DNA from: an uncultured Gammaproteobacteria bacterium
Lineage (GTDB): Bacteria; Pseudomonadota; Gammaproteobacteria; Steroidobacterales; Woeseiaceae
Length of the DNA: 10,543 nt
NCBI GenBank assembly: GCA_938003715.1
Contig: CALKYK010000188.1
Location: forward strand, 1-10,543
Reading direction: 5' to 3'
Shown: one piece after another, positions 1 through 7,187 of the stretch
Numbering within the stretch: the first letter of the stretch is position 1
Layout: each line of letters begins with the position of its first letter
Notes under the pieces: model-generated
The model's input: only the letters and a program-made list of their open reading frames with translations
Told to the model about the DNA's origin: nothing
Databases searched by the model: none
Program-made: the position numbers and the translations under genes

Positions 1-219
1 CAGGAGGCCGGCGCGGAAATCCTCGCCGACGACGTTCATGCCGCCGACGAGCGCGTCGTCCAGGACCTTGCTCGCGTCCCAGCCGCGCCCGAGCAGGATC
101 TCGGTGCCCTCGACGATCTCGTCGGCGAGCCCGTCGTACAGGTCGTCCCACATCTGCTCGACGAGTTCGGCGTCGGGCAGGTCGGCCAGGACGATATCGG
201 CCTCTTCGGTTTCGGACAT
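1..219 (-). CDS. Corrinoid (B12)-binding methyl-transfer protein, N-terminal part only (cut by window edge)
   Basis: The 73 visible residues match the four-helix cap of MetH/MtbC1-type corrinoid proteins (B12-binding_2, PF02607). After an acidic leader there is a helix with WDDLYDGLADEIVEGTEILL (residues 24-43), then GRGWDASKVLDDALVGGMNVVGEDFRAG. The family pattern is 'G-x-x-x-x-x-V-L-x-x-A-L-V-x-G-M-x-x-V-G-x-x-F'. The Rossmann B12 domain with its DxHxxG loop should follow outside the window. In the family this domain carries methylcobalamin between a methyl donor and an acceptor such as homocysteine. Standalone versions serve split methionine synthases in some Proteobacteria and catabolic methyltransferases in others, and the visible part cannot tell these apart. 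ATG at 219 is the only sensible start, since an in-frame TAG lies about 45 nt upstream; the ribosome binding site is weak. No signal peptide, so cytoplasmic. Confidence 0.8.
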   Translation of the reverse strand, partial: MSETEEADIVLADLPDAELVEQMWDDLYDGLADEIVEGTEILLGRGWDASKVLDDALVGGMNVVGEDFRAGLL

Positions 220-329
220 GTCGGATCCGGCGGACAAAGGAGGGAAAACGACCGCAGTCTAGCGAACGGCTGGCGCCCGGAACTACAGCCGATTCCACCA
301 TGTAAAACGGCGTAGCAGGATGTGAAATG

Positions 330-357
330 CCCCGGCGCGCGCCCTGCCGCGCCGGGG
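330..357 (-). terminator. GC-rich hairpin after the NHL-propeller gene
   Basis: A perfect 10-bp inverted repeat (330-339 CCCCGGCGCG with 348-357 CGCGCCGGGG) encloses an 8-nt loop. It begins 8 nt past the stop codon at 366-368, as read on the minus strand. Only a short T-poor stretch (CATTTCACATCC) follows, so this is an imperfect intrinsic terminator. It may act with Rho or simply stabilise the 3' end. Its placement between two same-strand genes suggests they are separate transcripts. Confidence 0.55.
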
Positions 358-365
358 CCGGAACC

Positions 366-1361
366 TCACTGTCGCCGTACGTACTTGACGACCTGCCGCG
401 GACCGACTTCGGCGCCGTAGATGTTGCCGTCGCGGTCGACGGCGACGCCCTCGGCGGCGGTCGTACCGGCATTGTCCGGGTCGGGGTGCGGGTCGGGAAT
501 CAGCATCGTGACCCAGCCGTCGATGGCGCTGCCAATGTATATGCCGCGCGCGTAGCCGCGATTCGCGCCCCAGGTCGTGTTCGACTCGGAGTCTGCGGCA
601 TACAGCATGTCGTTCTCGTCGATCCAGAGGCCGCTCGGCCGACCGAACTGGGTCCAGGTTTCGAGGTGATTGCCGTCCTGGTCGAAGATCTGGATGCGGC
701 TGTTGCCGCGATCGCCGACGAACAGGCGGCCATTCGAATCCATCGCCAGCGCGTGCGGGTCGCGCAGCTCCCCGTCTTCCTTGCCGGTCTCGCCCCAGGT
801 CTTGATGAAGCGCCCGCGCGAATCGAACTTCATGACCCGGTTGTTGCCTTCGGAACCGTGGCCGTCGACGACGAAGATATCGCCGTTCGGCGCGACCAGC
901 ACGTCGGAGGGGGCGTTGAACTCGTCGAGCCCGTCGCCCGCAACGCCGGCCTTGCCGAGGCTCATCAGGAGCTCGCCGTCGGGGCTGAACTTATGCACCT
1001 GGTGGCCGCGCCCGCTCGCCTCGTCGCCGCGCGCGTCCGTGACCCAGACGTTGCCATCCGCGTCCACCTCGATACCGTGCGGCCACACGATCAGGCCGGC
1101 GCCGAAGCTTTTCAGCAGGTTGCCGTCCGGGTCGAAGAGGAAGATATTGTCCAGGTCCTCGTGGCCGACGCAGGTGTTCTCGCCGCAGCGCTCGGCGACC
1201 CAGACGTTGCCGTCGGGCGTCGTGTGCACGGCGCTCGTCGAGCCCCAGTCGCGGCCGATGTCACCCCATCCGGGCACGCCGCGATACGGGTTTGCATAGG
1301 CAAAAGCGACGATTGATGCGACGCACAGCAGCGCGCCGCAAAACAGGCGAACAGATTTCAT
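366..1361 (-). CDS. Exported NHL-repeat beta-propeller protein, amidating-lyase-like
   Basis: A 331-residue protein with a clear Sec signal peptide (residues 1-23, MKSVRLF then a hydrophobic core, cleavage after AYA) and a six-bladed NHL propeller. Repeating blade units include WPHGIEVDADGNVWVTD (93-109), APSDVLVAPNGDIFVVDG (150-167), DPHALAMDSNGRLFVGDRGN (201-220) and AAEGVAVDRDGNIYGAEVG (302-320). It resembles a bacterial family often labelled peptidyl-alpha-hydroxyglycine amidating lyase. Two of that enzyme's zinc histidines seem kept (His95, His203). The third His-Asp pair reads Glu304-Gly305, and the active-site Tyr position reads His168, so lyase activity is doubtful; it may be a periplasmic binding or scaffold propeller. 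Cys59 and Cys64 could form a disulfide. ATG 1361 is chosen over upstream in-frame codons because it begins the signal peptide and follows GGGGAG by 6 nt. Fold is secure; function is not. Confidence 0.88.
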   Translation of the reverse strand: MKSVRLFCGALLCVASIVAFAYANPYRGVPGWGDIGRDWGSTSAVHTTPDGNVWVAERCGENTCVGHEDLDNIFLFDPDGNLLKSFGAGLIVWPHGIEVDADGNVWVTDARGDEASGRGHQVHKFSPDGELLMSLGKAGVAGDGLDEFNAPSDVLVAPNGDIFVVDGHGSEGNNRVMKFDSRGRFIKTWGETGKEDGELRDPHALAMDSNGRLFVGDRGNSRIQIFDQDGNHLETWTQFGRPSGLWIDENDMLYAADSESNTTWGANRGYARGIYIGSAIDGWVTMLIPDPHPDPDNAGTTAAEGVAVDRDGNIYGAEVGPRQVVKYVRRQ

Positions 1362-1367
1362 TATTAT

Positions 1368-1373
1368 CTCCCC
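1368..1373 (-). promoter_or_regulatory. Ribosome binding site fixing the NHL-protein start
   Basis: Minus-strand GGGGAG lies 6 nt upstream of ATG 1361. It decides for this start over an in-frame extension reaching 1565, whose extra 68 residues look like non-coding translation and would run into the divergent aminopeptidase gene. Confidence 0.7.
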
Positions 1374-1389
1374 CTCAGGATGCACCGAA

Positions 1390-1395
1390 ATCATA
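1390..1395 (-). promoter_or_regulatory. Candidate -10 box for the NHL-propeller gene
   Basis: Minus-strand TATGAT matches five of six positions of the sigma-70 -10 box and lies 28 nt upstream of ATG 1361, which would give a leader of roughly 20 nt. No good -35 hexamer is visible at 16-18 nt, so this is a suggestion from one element only. Confidence 0.3.
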
Positions 1396-1404
1396 ACGGA
1401 ATGA

Positions 1405-4032
1405 TTGCGGGATTGCCGCCGCGGCGGACGGTTCCGACAAGAACAGCAACAGGGATTCGCCATCGATTTCAGCCGGAAAATTTCAGCCGCGAGCGTCGCA
1501 GCGACTGCGCTGGCCCTGCTTATCGGCTGCGACCGGGCGCCGCCCGCCGTCGAACCGGGCGTCACGCTGGAACTCGCGACGTGGCGCGCGGCGACGATCC
1601 GGGACCTGCGCTACCGGCCGCACTTCGTCGTGCCCGAACAACGGGACGCGCCAATACGCGGCAACATCGCGATTGCGTTCGACCTGGATGATGCGGCCGC
1701 GCCGCTGCAACTCGATTTTCGCGAGAGCGCCGACAGGATCGTCCGCGTAGCGGTCAACGGCGCGGAGTCCGGGTACGAGTTCGCAGACGAACACATCGTC
1801 GTTCCGGCGTCTTCACTCAGGCGCGGCGACAACGAAATCGTCATCGACTTCGTTGCCGGTGACACGTCTCTGAATCGCAATCCCGAATTCCTGTACACGC
1901 TGTTCGTGCCGGACCGCGCGCGCACGGCGTTTCCGCTGTTCGACCAGCCGAATCTCAAGGCCGTCTTCGAGCTGACACTGACGGTGCCCCCGGAATGGAC
2001 CGCGCTGTCGAATACGCCGCTCGTCGCCGCGACTGAAACGGACGTCGGCATCGAGTACCGCTTTGCACCGTCGCGGCCGCTGCCGTCGTACCTGTTTTCG
2101 TTCGTGGCCGGCCGCTTCGAGACGATCACGGCAGAGCGCGGCGGGCGCACGATGACGATGCTGCACCGGGAGACGGACGCGGAAAAAGTCGCGCGCAACG
2201 CCGACGAGATCTTCGACCTGCACGCGGGCGCGCTCGACTGGCTGGAGCGGTACACCGGCATCGACTACCCGTGGCAAAAATTCGATTTCGCGCTGATCCC
2301 GGCATTCCAGTACGGCGGCATGGAACACGTGGGCGCGATCCAGTACCGGGACACCAGCCTGTTTCTCGACGAGTCGCCGTCCGACACGCAGCTGCTCGGC
2401 CGCGCGAGCCTGATAGCGCACGAAACCGCGCACATGTGGTTCGGCAACCTGGTGACGATGGCGTGGTTCGACGACGTCTGGACCAAAGAGGTTTTCGCCA
2501 GCTTCATGGCCGGCAAGATTGTCAATCCCGCTTTTCCCGACGTCGATCACGACCTGAACTTCCTGCTCCGGCATTTCCCGAGTGCGTACTCCGTCGATCG
2601 CACGTCAGGCGCGAACGCGATCCGCCAGTACCTGCCAAACCTGAATCTCGCCGGGCAGATGTACGGCGAGATCATCTACAACAAGGCGCCGATCATGATG
2701 CGGCAGCTGGAACTGCTGATCGGTGAGGAAGCGTTTCGCGAAGGCATCCGCGAATACCTCGAGCGTTTCGCGTACGACAACGCGAGGTGGCCCGACCTGA
2801 TCGCGATCCTCGATGAGCACACGCCCGCGAACCTCGGTCGCTGGAGTACGATCTGGGTCGAAACGCCCGGCCGACCGGTTTTCGACTGGTCCCGGGACGA
2901 GGACGACGGCACGATCGTGCTGCGCCAGATCGACCGGCTCGGGAACTGGCGGGTATGGCCGCAGCGCTTCGAGATCGCGGGCTACGACCGGGAACGACGT
3001 TACAGCATCGAGGTGCTGACCGATGCGCGGCAAGAGCCGCTCGACGCGAGTGAGGTGTTCGACGCGGACACCATCGTCTTCAGCGCCGACGGCACGGGCT
3101 ACGGCCTGTTCCCGGCAGCGGACGTCGACCTCGCTACGTGGCAGAGAATGACGGACGTCGAGCGCGCCGCAACCCTGATCAACCGGTTCGAGAACCTGCT
3201 GCCGCGCGGCGAGCCGACGGCGTTCGCGCATTTCGAGACGCTGCGGTCGCTGATTCCGGTCATCGACAACGAGCTGATGCTGAACCTCGTGTTCGAGCAG
3301 CTCCGCCCGGTCTACTGGGTTCTGCTGCCGCCCGCCGTACGCGAAGACGTGGCTGCCGACCTCGAGTCGCAGATCTGGGAGCGCATGCTGGCCGTCGGCG
3401 AAAGCAGCACGCGCAAGATGCTGTTCGCCGCCTATGCTGACGTCTCCCTGACGCCGGAAGCCGTACAGCGCGTCTACGACGTCTGGTCGGGTGCGCTGAC
3501 CGTCGACGATCTCCCCCTCTCGGAGAACGACTTCATCGAGCTTTCGCAGATGCTGGCGATCAAGCTGCCGTCGCGCGCCGACCAGATCGTGTCGACGCAG
3601 CTCGCGATGACCGAAAATCCCGACAGCCGGCGCAAGCTGGTATTCATCGCGCCGTCGACTTCCGGCGACGAGCGCGTGCGCGAGCGCTTCTTCTTTTCAT
3701 TGCGCAACGAAGAGAACCGGCAAACCGAAACCTGGGTGCTGGACGCAGTGCGCAACCTGCACCATCCGCTACGCACCGCGCATTCGGAACAATTCATCGT
3801 CGACAGCCTGCTGCTGCTCGAGGAAATCCAGCGCACCGGCGACATTTTCTTTCCGAAACGCTGGCTGGACGAGACGCTCGGCAATCACCGCAGCGCGACG
3901 GCGGTGCAGGCGGTGCGCGCGTTTCTCGACGAACGGCCCGAATACAACCGGCAACTGCGTATGAAAATCCTGCAGTCCGCCGATATGATGCTGCGGGCCA
4001 ATACCCTCATCGACAGGGACCACTCCGATTAG
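1405..4032 (+). CDS. M1-family zinc aminopeptidase, lipoprotein
   Basis: Up to 875 residues, the usual size of an M1 (gluzincin) aminopeptidase, which removes N-terminal residues from peptides. A hydrophobic stretch ends in the lipobox LLIGC (Cys42 in this numbering), so it should be lipid-anchored. Asp at +2 would favour inner-membrane retention by the E. coli rule. An N-terminal beta domain is followed by the substrate-anchoring motif GGMEH (304-308; usually GAMEN) and by HETAH (339-343) with the third zinc ligand Glu362, the exact HExxH-18-E spacing. Tyr425 in IIYNKAP fits the catalytic tyrosine. The rest is a helical C-terminal domain. The start is uncertain: the frame opens with TTG at 1405 directly after a TGA and has no ATG or GTG before the signal. 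ATC at 1462, 6 nt after AGGGA, would give an ideal 23-residue lipoprotein signal. The antiporter gene follows after 14 nt, probably co-transcribed. Family is certain; substrate is unknown. Confidence 0.93.
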   Translation: MRDCRRGGRFRQEQQQGFAIDFSRKISAASVAATALALLIGCDRAPPAVEPGVTLELATWRAATIRDLRYRPHFVVPEQRDAPIRGNIAIAFDLDDAAAPLQLDFRESADRIVRVAVNGAESGYEFADEHIVVPASSLRRGDNEIVIDFVAGDTSLNRNPEFLYTLFVPDRARTAFPLFDQPNLKAVFELTLTVPPEWTALSNTPLVAATETDVGIEYRFAPSRPLPSYLFSFVAGRFETITAERGGRTMTMLHRETDAEKVARNADEIFDLHAGALDWLERYTGIDYPWQKFDFALIPAFQYGGMEHVGAIQYRDTSLFLDESPSDTQLLGRASLIAHETAHMWFGNLVTMAWFDDVWTKEVFASFMAGKIVNPAFPDVDHDLNFLLRHFPSAYSVDRTSGANAIRQYLPNLNLAGQMYGEIIYNKAPIMMRQLELLIGEEAFREGIREYLERFAYDNARWPDLIAILDEHTPANLGRWSTIWVETPGRPVFDWSRDEDDGTIVLRQIDRLGNWRVWPQRFEIAGYDRERRYSIEVLTDARQEPLDASEVFDADTIVFSADGTGYGLFPAADVDLATWQRMTDVERAATLINRFENLLPRGEPTAFAHFETLRSLIPVIDNELMLNLVFEQLRPVYWVLLPPAVREDVAADLESQIWERMLAVGESSTRKMLFAAYADVSLTPEAVQRVYDVWSGALTVDDLPLSENDFIELSQMLAIKLPSRADQIVSTQLAMTENPDSRRKLVFIAPSTSGDERVRERFFFSLRNEENRQTETWVLDAVRNLHHPLRTAHSEQFIVDSLLLLEEIQRTGDIFFPKRWLDETLGNHRSATAVQAVRAFLDERPEYNRQLRMKILQSADMMLRANTLIDRDHSD
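1416..1427. repeat. Perfect 12-bp GC palindrome at the 5' edge of the aminopeptidase gene
   Basis: CCGCCGCGGCGG is a perfect palindrome. It lies between the candidate -10 of the divergent NHL gene and the proposed ATC start at 1462. It could be an operator, or chance in G+C-rich DNA. If TTG 1405 is the real start, it lies inside the coding sequence. Confidence 0.25.
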
Positions 4033-4046
4033 ATGCGGCTCCCGGC

Positions 4047-4997
4047 ATGACTGATTTCCTGCTGCTGATCTGCGGTCTCGCCGGGCTGTGGCTCGGCTCC
4101 GAGACGCTGATCCGCGGTGCGATGTCGATCGCCGACCGGCACGGCGTGTCGGACGCGATCTTCGGCATGCTGGTGCTCGCAGTAGGCACCGACTTCCCGG
4201 AACTGTTCGTCGCCGTCGACGCCTCGATCCGCAGTATCGGCGGCGAGGACCTGTCCGGCATCGTCGTCGGCAGCGCGATAGGCAGCTCTATCGGGCAGTT
4301 TGCGCTCGTGTTCGGCGTCGCAGGCTTCATCGGCTACCACGCGATGCCACGGCAGTACCTGAAACGAAACTCGGTCTACCTGGTCGGCAGCATTCTCGCG
4401 CTGATCCTGTTTTCGCTCGACGGCGCGATCTCGCGGCTCGAGGGCGTGCTGCTGGTGCTGTTCTACGGCTCGTATCTCACCGTGCTCGTCATCCAGCAGA
4501 AGTCGATCATGGCGCCCGGCGAGCACATCGAGGAGATGGCGTCATGGAAATCGTGGCTGATTCTCGTCATCGGCCTGGCACTGCTGCTTGCCGCGGCCGA
4601 GCTTACGGTTGCGTCGGCCGCGAGCTTTGCACGCACGGTCGGGCTCAGTGACATCGCGGTGTCCGCCATCATCATCGGTATGGGTTCGAGTCTGCAGGAA
4701 CTGTCCGTGTCGTTCGTCGCGCTGCTCAGGAAGCGCGGCGGCCTGTCGGTGGGCAACCTGGTCGGCAGCAACGTCCTCGATACGCTGCTGGTGCCCGGCA
4801 TCGCGGCGATCATTTCGCCGCTCTTCGTCGACGTCGCGGTGTTGTGGATCGACCTGCCGATCCTGTTGCTGGTCACGATCCTGGTGCTGGCGTTCCTGTA
4901 CGTGTCGCGGCGGGGGATACAGGCGCGCGAGGCCGCGATCCTGCTCGTGATCTACGTCAGCTACGTCGTGTTGCGGCTTGCCGGCCCCGGCTCCTGA
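4047..4997 (+). CDS. Ca2+/cation antiporter (CaCA) family membrane protein, YrbG-like
   Basis: A 316-residue, very hydrophobic protein with about ten membrane segments in two inverted halves, joined by a hydrophilic linker near residues 150-170. Each half holds an alpha repeat of the Na+/Ca2+ exchanger superfamily (PF01699). The first has AVGTDFPEL (45-53) and VVGSAIGSS (73-81). The second has GMGSSLQELSVS (211-222) and NLVGSNVLD (237-245). The ion-binding glutamates are kept as Glu52 and Glu218, and Asp245 keeps the spacing of the exchanger's second-half acidic residue. The usual GTS-LPE reads GTD-FPE in repeat 1 and GSS-LQE in repeat 2, and repeat 1 lacks the GSN asparagine. Such proteins exchange Ca2+ for Na+ or H+ across the inner membrane, but these changes leave the ion uncertain. 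It starts 14 nt after the aminopeptidase stop, and ends 7 nt from the convergent DUF1611 gene. Confidence 0.9.
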   Translation: MTDFLLLICGLAGLWLGSETLIRGAMSIADRHGVSDAIFGMLVLAVGTDFPELFVAVDASIRSIGGEDLSGIVVGSAIGSSIGQFALVFGVAGFIGYHAMPRQYLKRNSVYLVGSILALILFSLDGAISRLEGVLLVLFYGSYLTVLVIQQKSIMAPGEHIEEMASWKSWLILVIGLALLLAAAELTVASAASFARTVGLSDIAVSAIIIGMGSSLQELSVSFVALLRKRGGLSVGNLVGSNVLDTLLVPGIAAIISPLFVDVAVLWIDLPILLLVTILVLAFLYVSRRGIQAREAAILLVIYVSYVVLRLAGPGS

Positions 4998-5004
4998 TAC
5001 CGGA

Positions 5005-6009
5005 TCAAAGCATCAGCGTCTCGTCGAGCAGCTTTCGGAGCGGGCCCCCGCAGGCCGGATCGAGCACGTTCACTGCCGGCAGCCCCGCAAGCTTCTGCAC
5101 GAGGTCGATTCCGGCAGTAGTACTCGCCGCCGGTCCCGTGACCAGGTCAGGCGTCACGCCGAAGGCGTGTTGCACGCCGACCACCGCGTATGGATCGGAC
5201 GCACAAAGAACCTTGCATCGGATCGCGTCGCCGAGTTCGTCGATCGCGGCCGCGCCGTTGTAAGGCTCGAGCGGTGATGCGCCGGCTTCCACGACGAGCA
5301 CGTCCGGCTTCAGTGCGGCGATTCTTGCCAGCAGCGGCCGCACTGCGGCACGGAAGTCCGCTTCCGGGACAACAGTCGAAGGCAGACCGGCATCAACAAA
5401 ATCGAAGATCTCGACGGCACCGGCATCGCGGAAGCTCAGGATGTCTCGGTAGCGTCCGGCGCCGGTGAGTTTCACGCCAATGACGTTGTGGCCCGCTGTC
5501 GCCAGTTCGTGCACGATCCGACGCCCCGTCGTGGTCTTACCCGCGGACATCGATGTGCCGAACAGCAGCACGATCGGCACGTCGGGTTTCTCGCCGTCGT
5601 CGTCGACCGCGAAATCCCGCATGCAGACTTTCTTCCCGCTGCGCACGGCGTGACCGAGGTATTCGAGCTCGGTCAGCGACGGAACCGTGGCCGATAGCGA
5701 GGTCACCGTGCCAAACAGTCCGGCGCTGGTCATCGCGTGCATGGCGTCGTCACGCATGTCCCGCCAGGACCCCACCGCCTCCAGCGTGCCCGCGCGATCG
5801 CCGAATGCGCCGATGACGATGTCGTCTCTGAACGCCTCGACGATGCGTCCCGAGACCGTCTCGACGAGGCGCTTGCTGCCCGCGGGTCCCGTGATCCTGC
5901 CGATGACGTAGTCACCTGTTGCCCAGGATTTCCGGGGCTTTCGTGAAATATCGAATGGTTCGCAATCGAAGTCGGCGATACGAGTCAGGGATGCGTTAAG
6001 CGTAACCAT
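5005..6009 (-). CDS. DUF1611-family P-loop protein
   Basis: A 334-residue soluble protein with the DUF1611 layout (COG3367-like): an N-terminal domain to about residue 140, then a nucleotide-binding domain. Its P-loop GTSMSAGKTTTGRR (151-164) has the spacing of BioD-type loops (GTDxxxGKT). Later motifs are VIGVKLTGAGRYRD (176-189), DFVDAGLPST (203-212) and VVEAGASPLEPYNG (239-252), the last in place of the usual EGQGSL-x-HP. Some DUF1611 members occur with dipeptide epimerases in murein-peptide recycling, and one group (DgcN) has been reported as an N-acetyltransferase of marine D-glutamate catabolism. Neither role can be assigned here, and no epimerase is adjacent. It is the last gene of the operon: ATG 6009 overlaps the M20 stop as TGATG and follows GAGGAG by 8 nt. 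A TTG one codon upstream is a less likely start. Confidence 0.85.
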   Translation of the reverse strand: MVTLNASLTRIADFDCEPFDISRKPRKSWATGDYVIGRITGPAGSKRLVETVSGRIVEAFRDDIVIGAFGDRAGTLEAVGSWRDMRDDAMHAMTSAGLFGTVTSLSATVPSLTELEYLGHAVRSGKKVCMRDFAVDDDGEKPDVPIVLLFGTSMSAGKTTTGRRIVHELATAGHNVIGVKLTGAGRYRDILSFRDAGAVEIFDFVDAGLPSTVVPEADFRAAVRPLLARIAALKPDVLVVEAGASPLEPYNGAAAIDELGDAIRCKVLCASDPYAVVGVQHAFGVTPDLVTGPAASTTAGIDLVQKLAGLPAVNVLDPACGGPLRKLLDETLML

Positions 6010-7181
6010 CAATGCAGCTCCTCGTTCCGACGGGGCGCGGTCAGGAGGAGCGCGAGCAATGCAACGCGCTGCAGGGTCTTGTCGATATAGAGGAATTCAT
6101 GTTCGGCATGCGCGCCGTGACCGACCGGCCCGAGGCCGTCGAGTGTGGCCGTGTACTGGCTGGTCGTGTTTCCGTCGGAACCGCCGCCGGCGCGAACCTG
6201 CTGCAGGTCCAGCCCCAGGTCGGCGCCGATAACGGCTGCCTGTCGCCACAGCGCCTGGTTGCGCGGCGTCGCCTCCATCGATGGCCGTCCTATCCCGCCC
6301 TCGATGTGCAGTCGCACGCCGGGCGTAATCGGCTGCATGCCGTGGATTGCGTCGGCAATGCGTTCGCCGTCTGCAATCGTCGGTACGCGCACGTCGACGA
6401 CCGCCTGGCTGTGCGGCGCGATCACGTTCGGCTGCAGGCCACCGTCGACCATGCCGACGTTCACCGTTATTCCCTTGCCGGCATCGTTGAGCTGAAACAG
6501 ATTTTGAATGACGTGCGACAGTTCCAGGATCGCGCTGGCGCCGCCTTCGGGGTCGAGCCCTGCGTGCGCCGCCTTGCCATGCACGGTGACGGTGAACCTG
6601 CCGATGCCCTTGCGCTCCGTTTTCAGGGCGCCTTGCTCGCCGAGTGCGGGCTCCATGACGAAGGCACGCGCGCTTTTTTTTGCCAGTCGGCGAACGTAAC
6701 GGGTCGACGTGCGGCTGCCGATTTCCTCGTCGGAATTGACGAAAACGACGGGCTCAAGCGTCGTTTCGAGACCGAGCTCGCGCACGGCCTTCAAAGCGAA
6801 AACGATCTGCGCAAGCCCTCCTTTCATGTCGAACACGCCCGGGCCGCGAATCGTGTTGTCGTCGACGGTGAACGGACGGTTCGTCGTCGTGCCGAGCGGC
6901 CACACCGTGTCGTAGTGGCCGAGCAGCAGCTGCAGCGGCCGGCCGCGACGCCTGTCGGCAGGCACGGCAAAAATGTGCTGGTGGCCGCCGCTTCCGTTCA
7001 GCAGTCGCGTGCGGTAGCCGACGCCGGCGAACGCGTTGCGCAGTACCGACAGGATCAGCTGGTGCGAAACAGGATTCTTCGACGGCGATTCCGCATCGAC
7101 CATGTTGCGGAGGAGCTCGATGAGTCCGGCACGCTGTTCCACAACGAAGCGCAGGACCTTGCCGGCCGTCGACGCGCTCAT
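6009..7181 (-). CDS. M20-family metallopeptidase, glutamate carboxypeptidase (CPG2)-like
   Basis: A 390-residue two-zinc amidase with every M20 landmark: LGHYDTVWPLG (His89, catalytic Asp91), GPGVFDMKGG (bridging Asp118), VNSDEEIGS (general base Glu152 and ligand Glu153), MEP (Glu177), the dimerisation-domain motif HGKAAHAG (201-208), GGGSDGN (332-338) and LGPVGHGAHAEHEF (His358 as last ligand). The pattern is closest to carboxypeptidase G2 and related enzymes that release C-terminal glutamate or split N-acyl amino acids; the substrate is not readable from sequence. There is no signal peptide, so it acts in the cytoplasm. It is the middle gene of a three-gene minus-strand operon: ATG 7181 lies 6 nt after the stop of the flavin-reductase-like gene, and its TGA shares a base with the next ATG. 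Full length with all ligands present, so likely active. Confidence 0.92.
   Translation of the reverse strand: MSASTAGKVLRFVVEQRAGLIELLRNMVDAESPSKNPVSHQLILSVLRNAFAGVGYRTRLLNGSGGHQHIFAVPADRRRGRPLQLLLGHYDTVWPLGTTTNRPFTVDDNTIRGPGVFDMKGGLAQIVFALKAVRELGLETTLEPVVFVNSDEEIGSRTSTRYVRRLAKKSARAFVMEPALGEQGALKTERKGIGRFTVTVHGKAAHAGLDPEGGASAILELSHVIQNLFQLNDAGKGITVNVGMVDGGLQPNVIAPHSQAVVDVRVPTIADGERIADAIHGMQPITPGVRLHIEGGIGRPSMEATPRNQALWRQAAVIGADLGLDLQQVRAGGGSDGNTTSQYTATLDGLGPVGHGAHAEHEFLYIDKTLQRVALLALLLTAPRRNEELH
6018..6023 (-). promoter_or_regulatory. Internal ribosome binding site for the DUF1611 gene
   Basis: Minus-strand GAGGAG lies inside the last codons of the M20 gene, 8 nt before ATG 6009. Together with the TGATG overlap it indicates coupled translation of the two proteins and supports ATG 6009 over TTG 6012. 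Confidence 0.65.
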
Positions 7182-7187
7182 GCCCGG

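Noticed and set aside
327..1316. 329-codon plus-strand frame opposite the NHL-propeller gene
   Set aside because: The minus strand has a signal peptide, ribosome site and repeated blade motifs; the plus frame shows only low-complexity V/A/D-rich sequence.
1362..1565. N-terminal extension of the NHL protein to 1565
   Set aside because: The extra 68 residues are not signal-like and overlap the divergent aminopeptidase gene; ATG 1361 has a strong ribosome site and starts a textbook signal peptide.
1401..1691. ATG 1401 frame as a small gene or as the frameshifted 5' end of the aminopeptidase
   Set aside because: Its translation is Arg-rich with no signal or motif, and the aminopeptidase frame itself contains the complete lipobox region, so no frameshift is needed.
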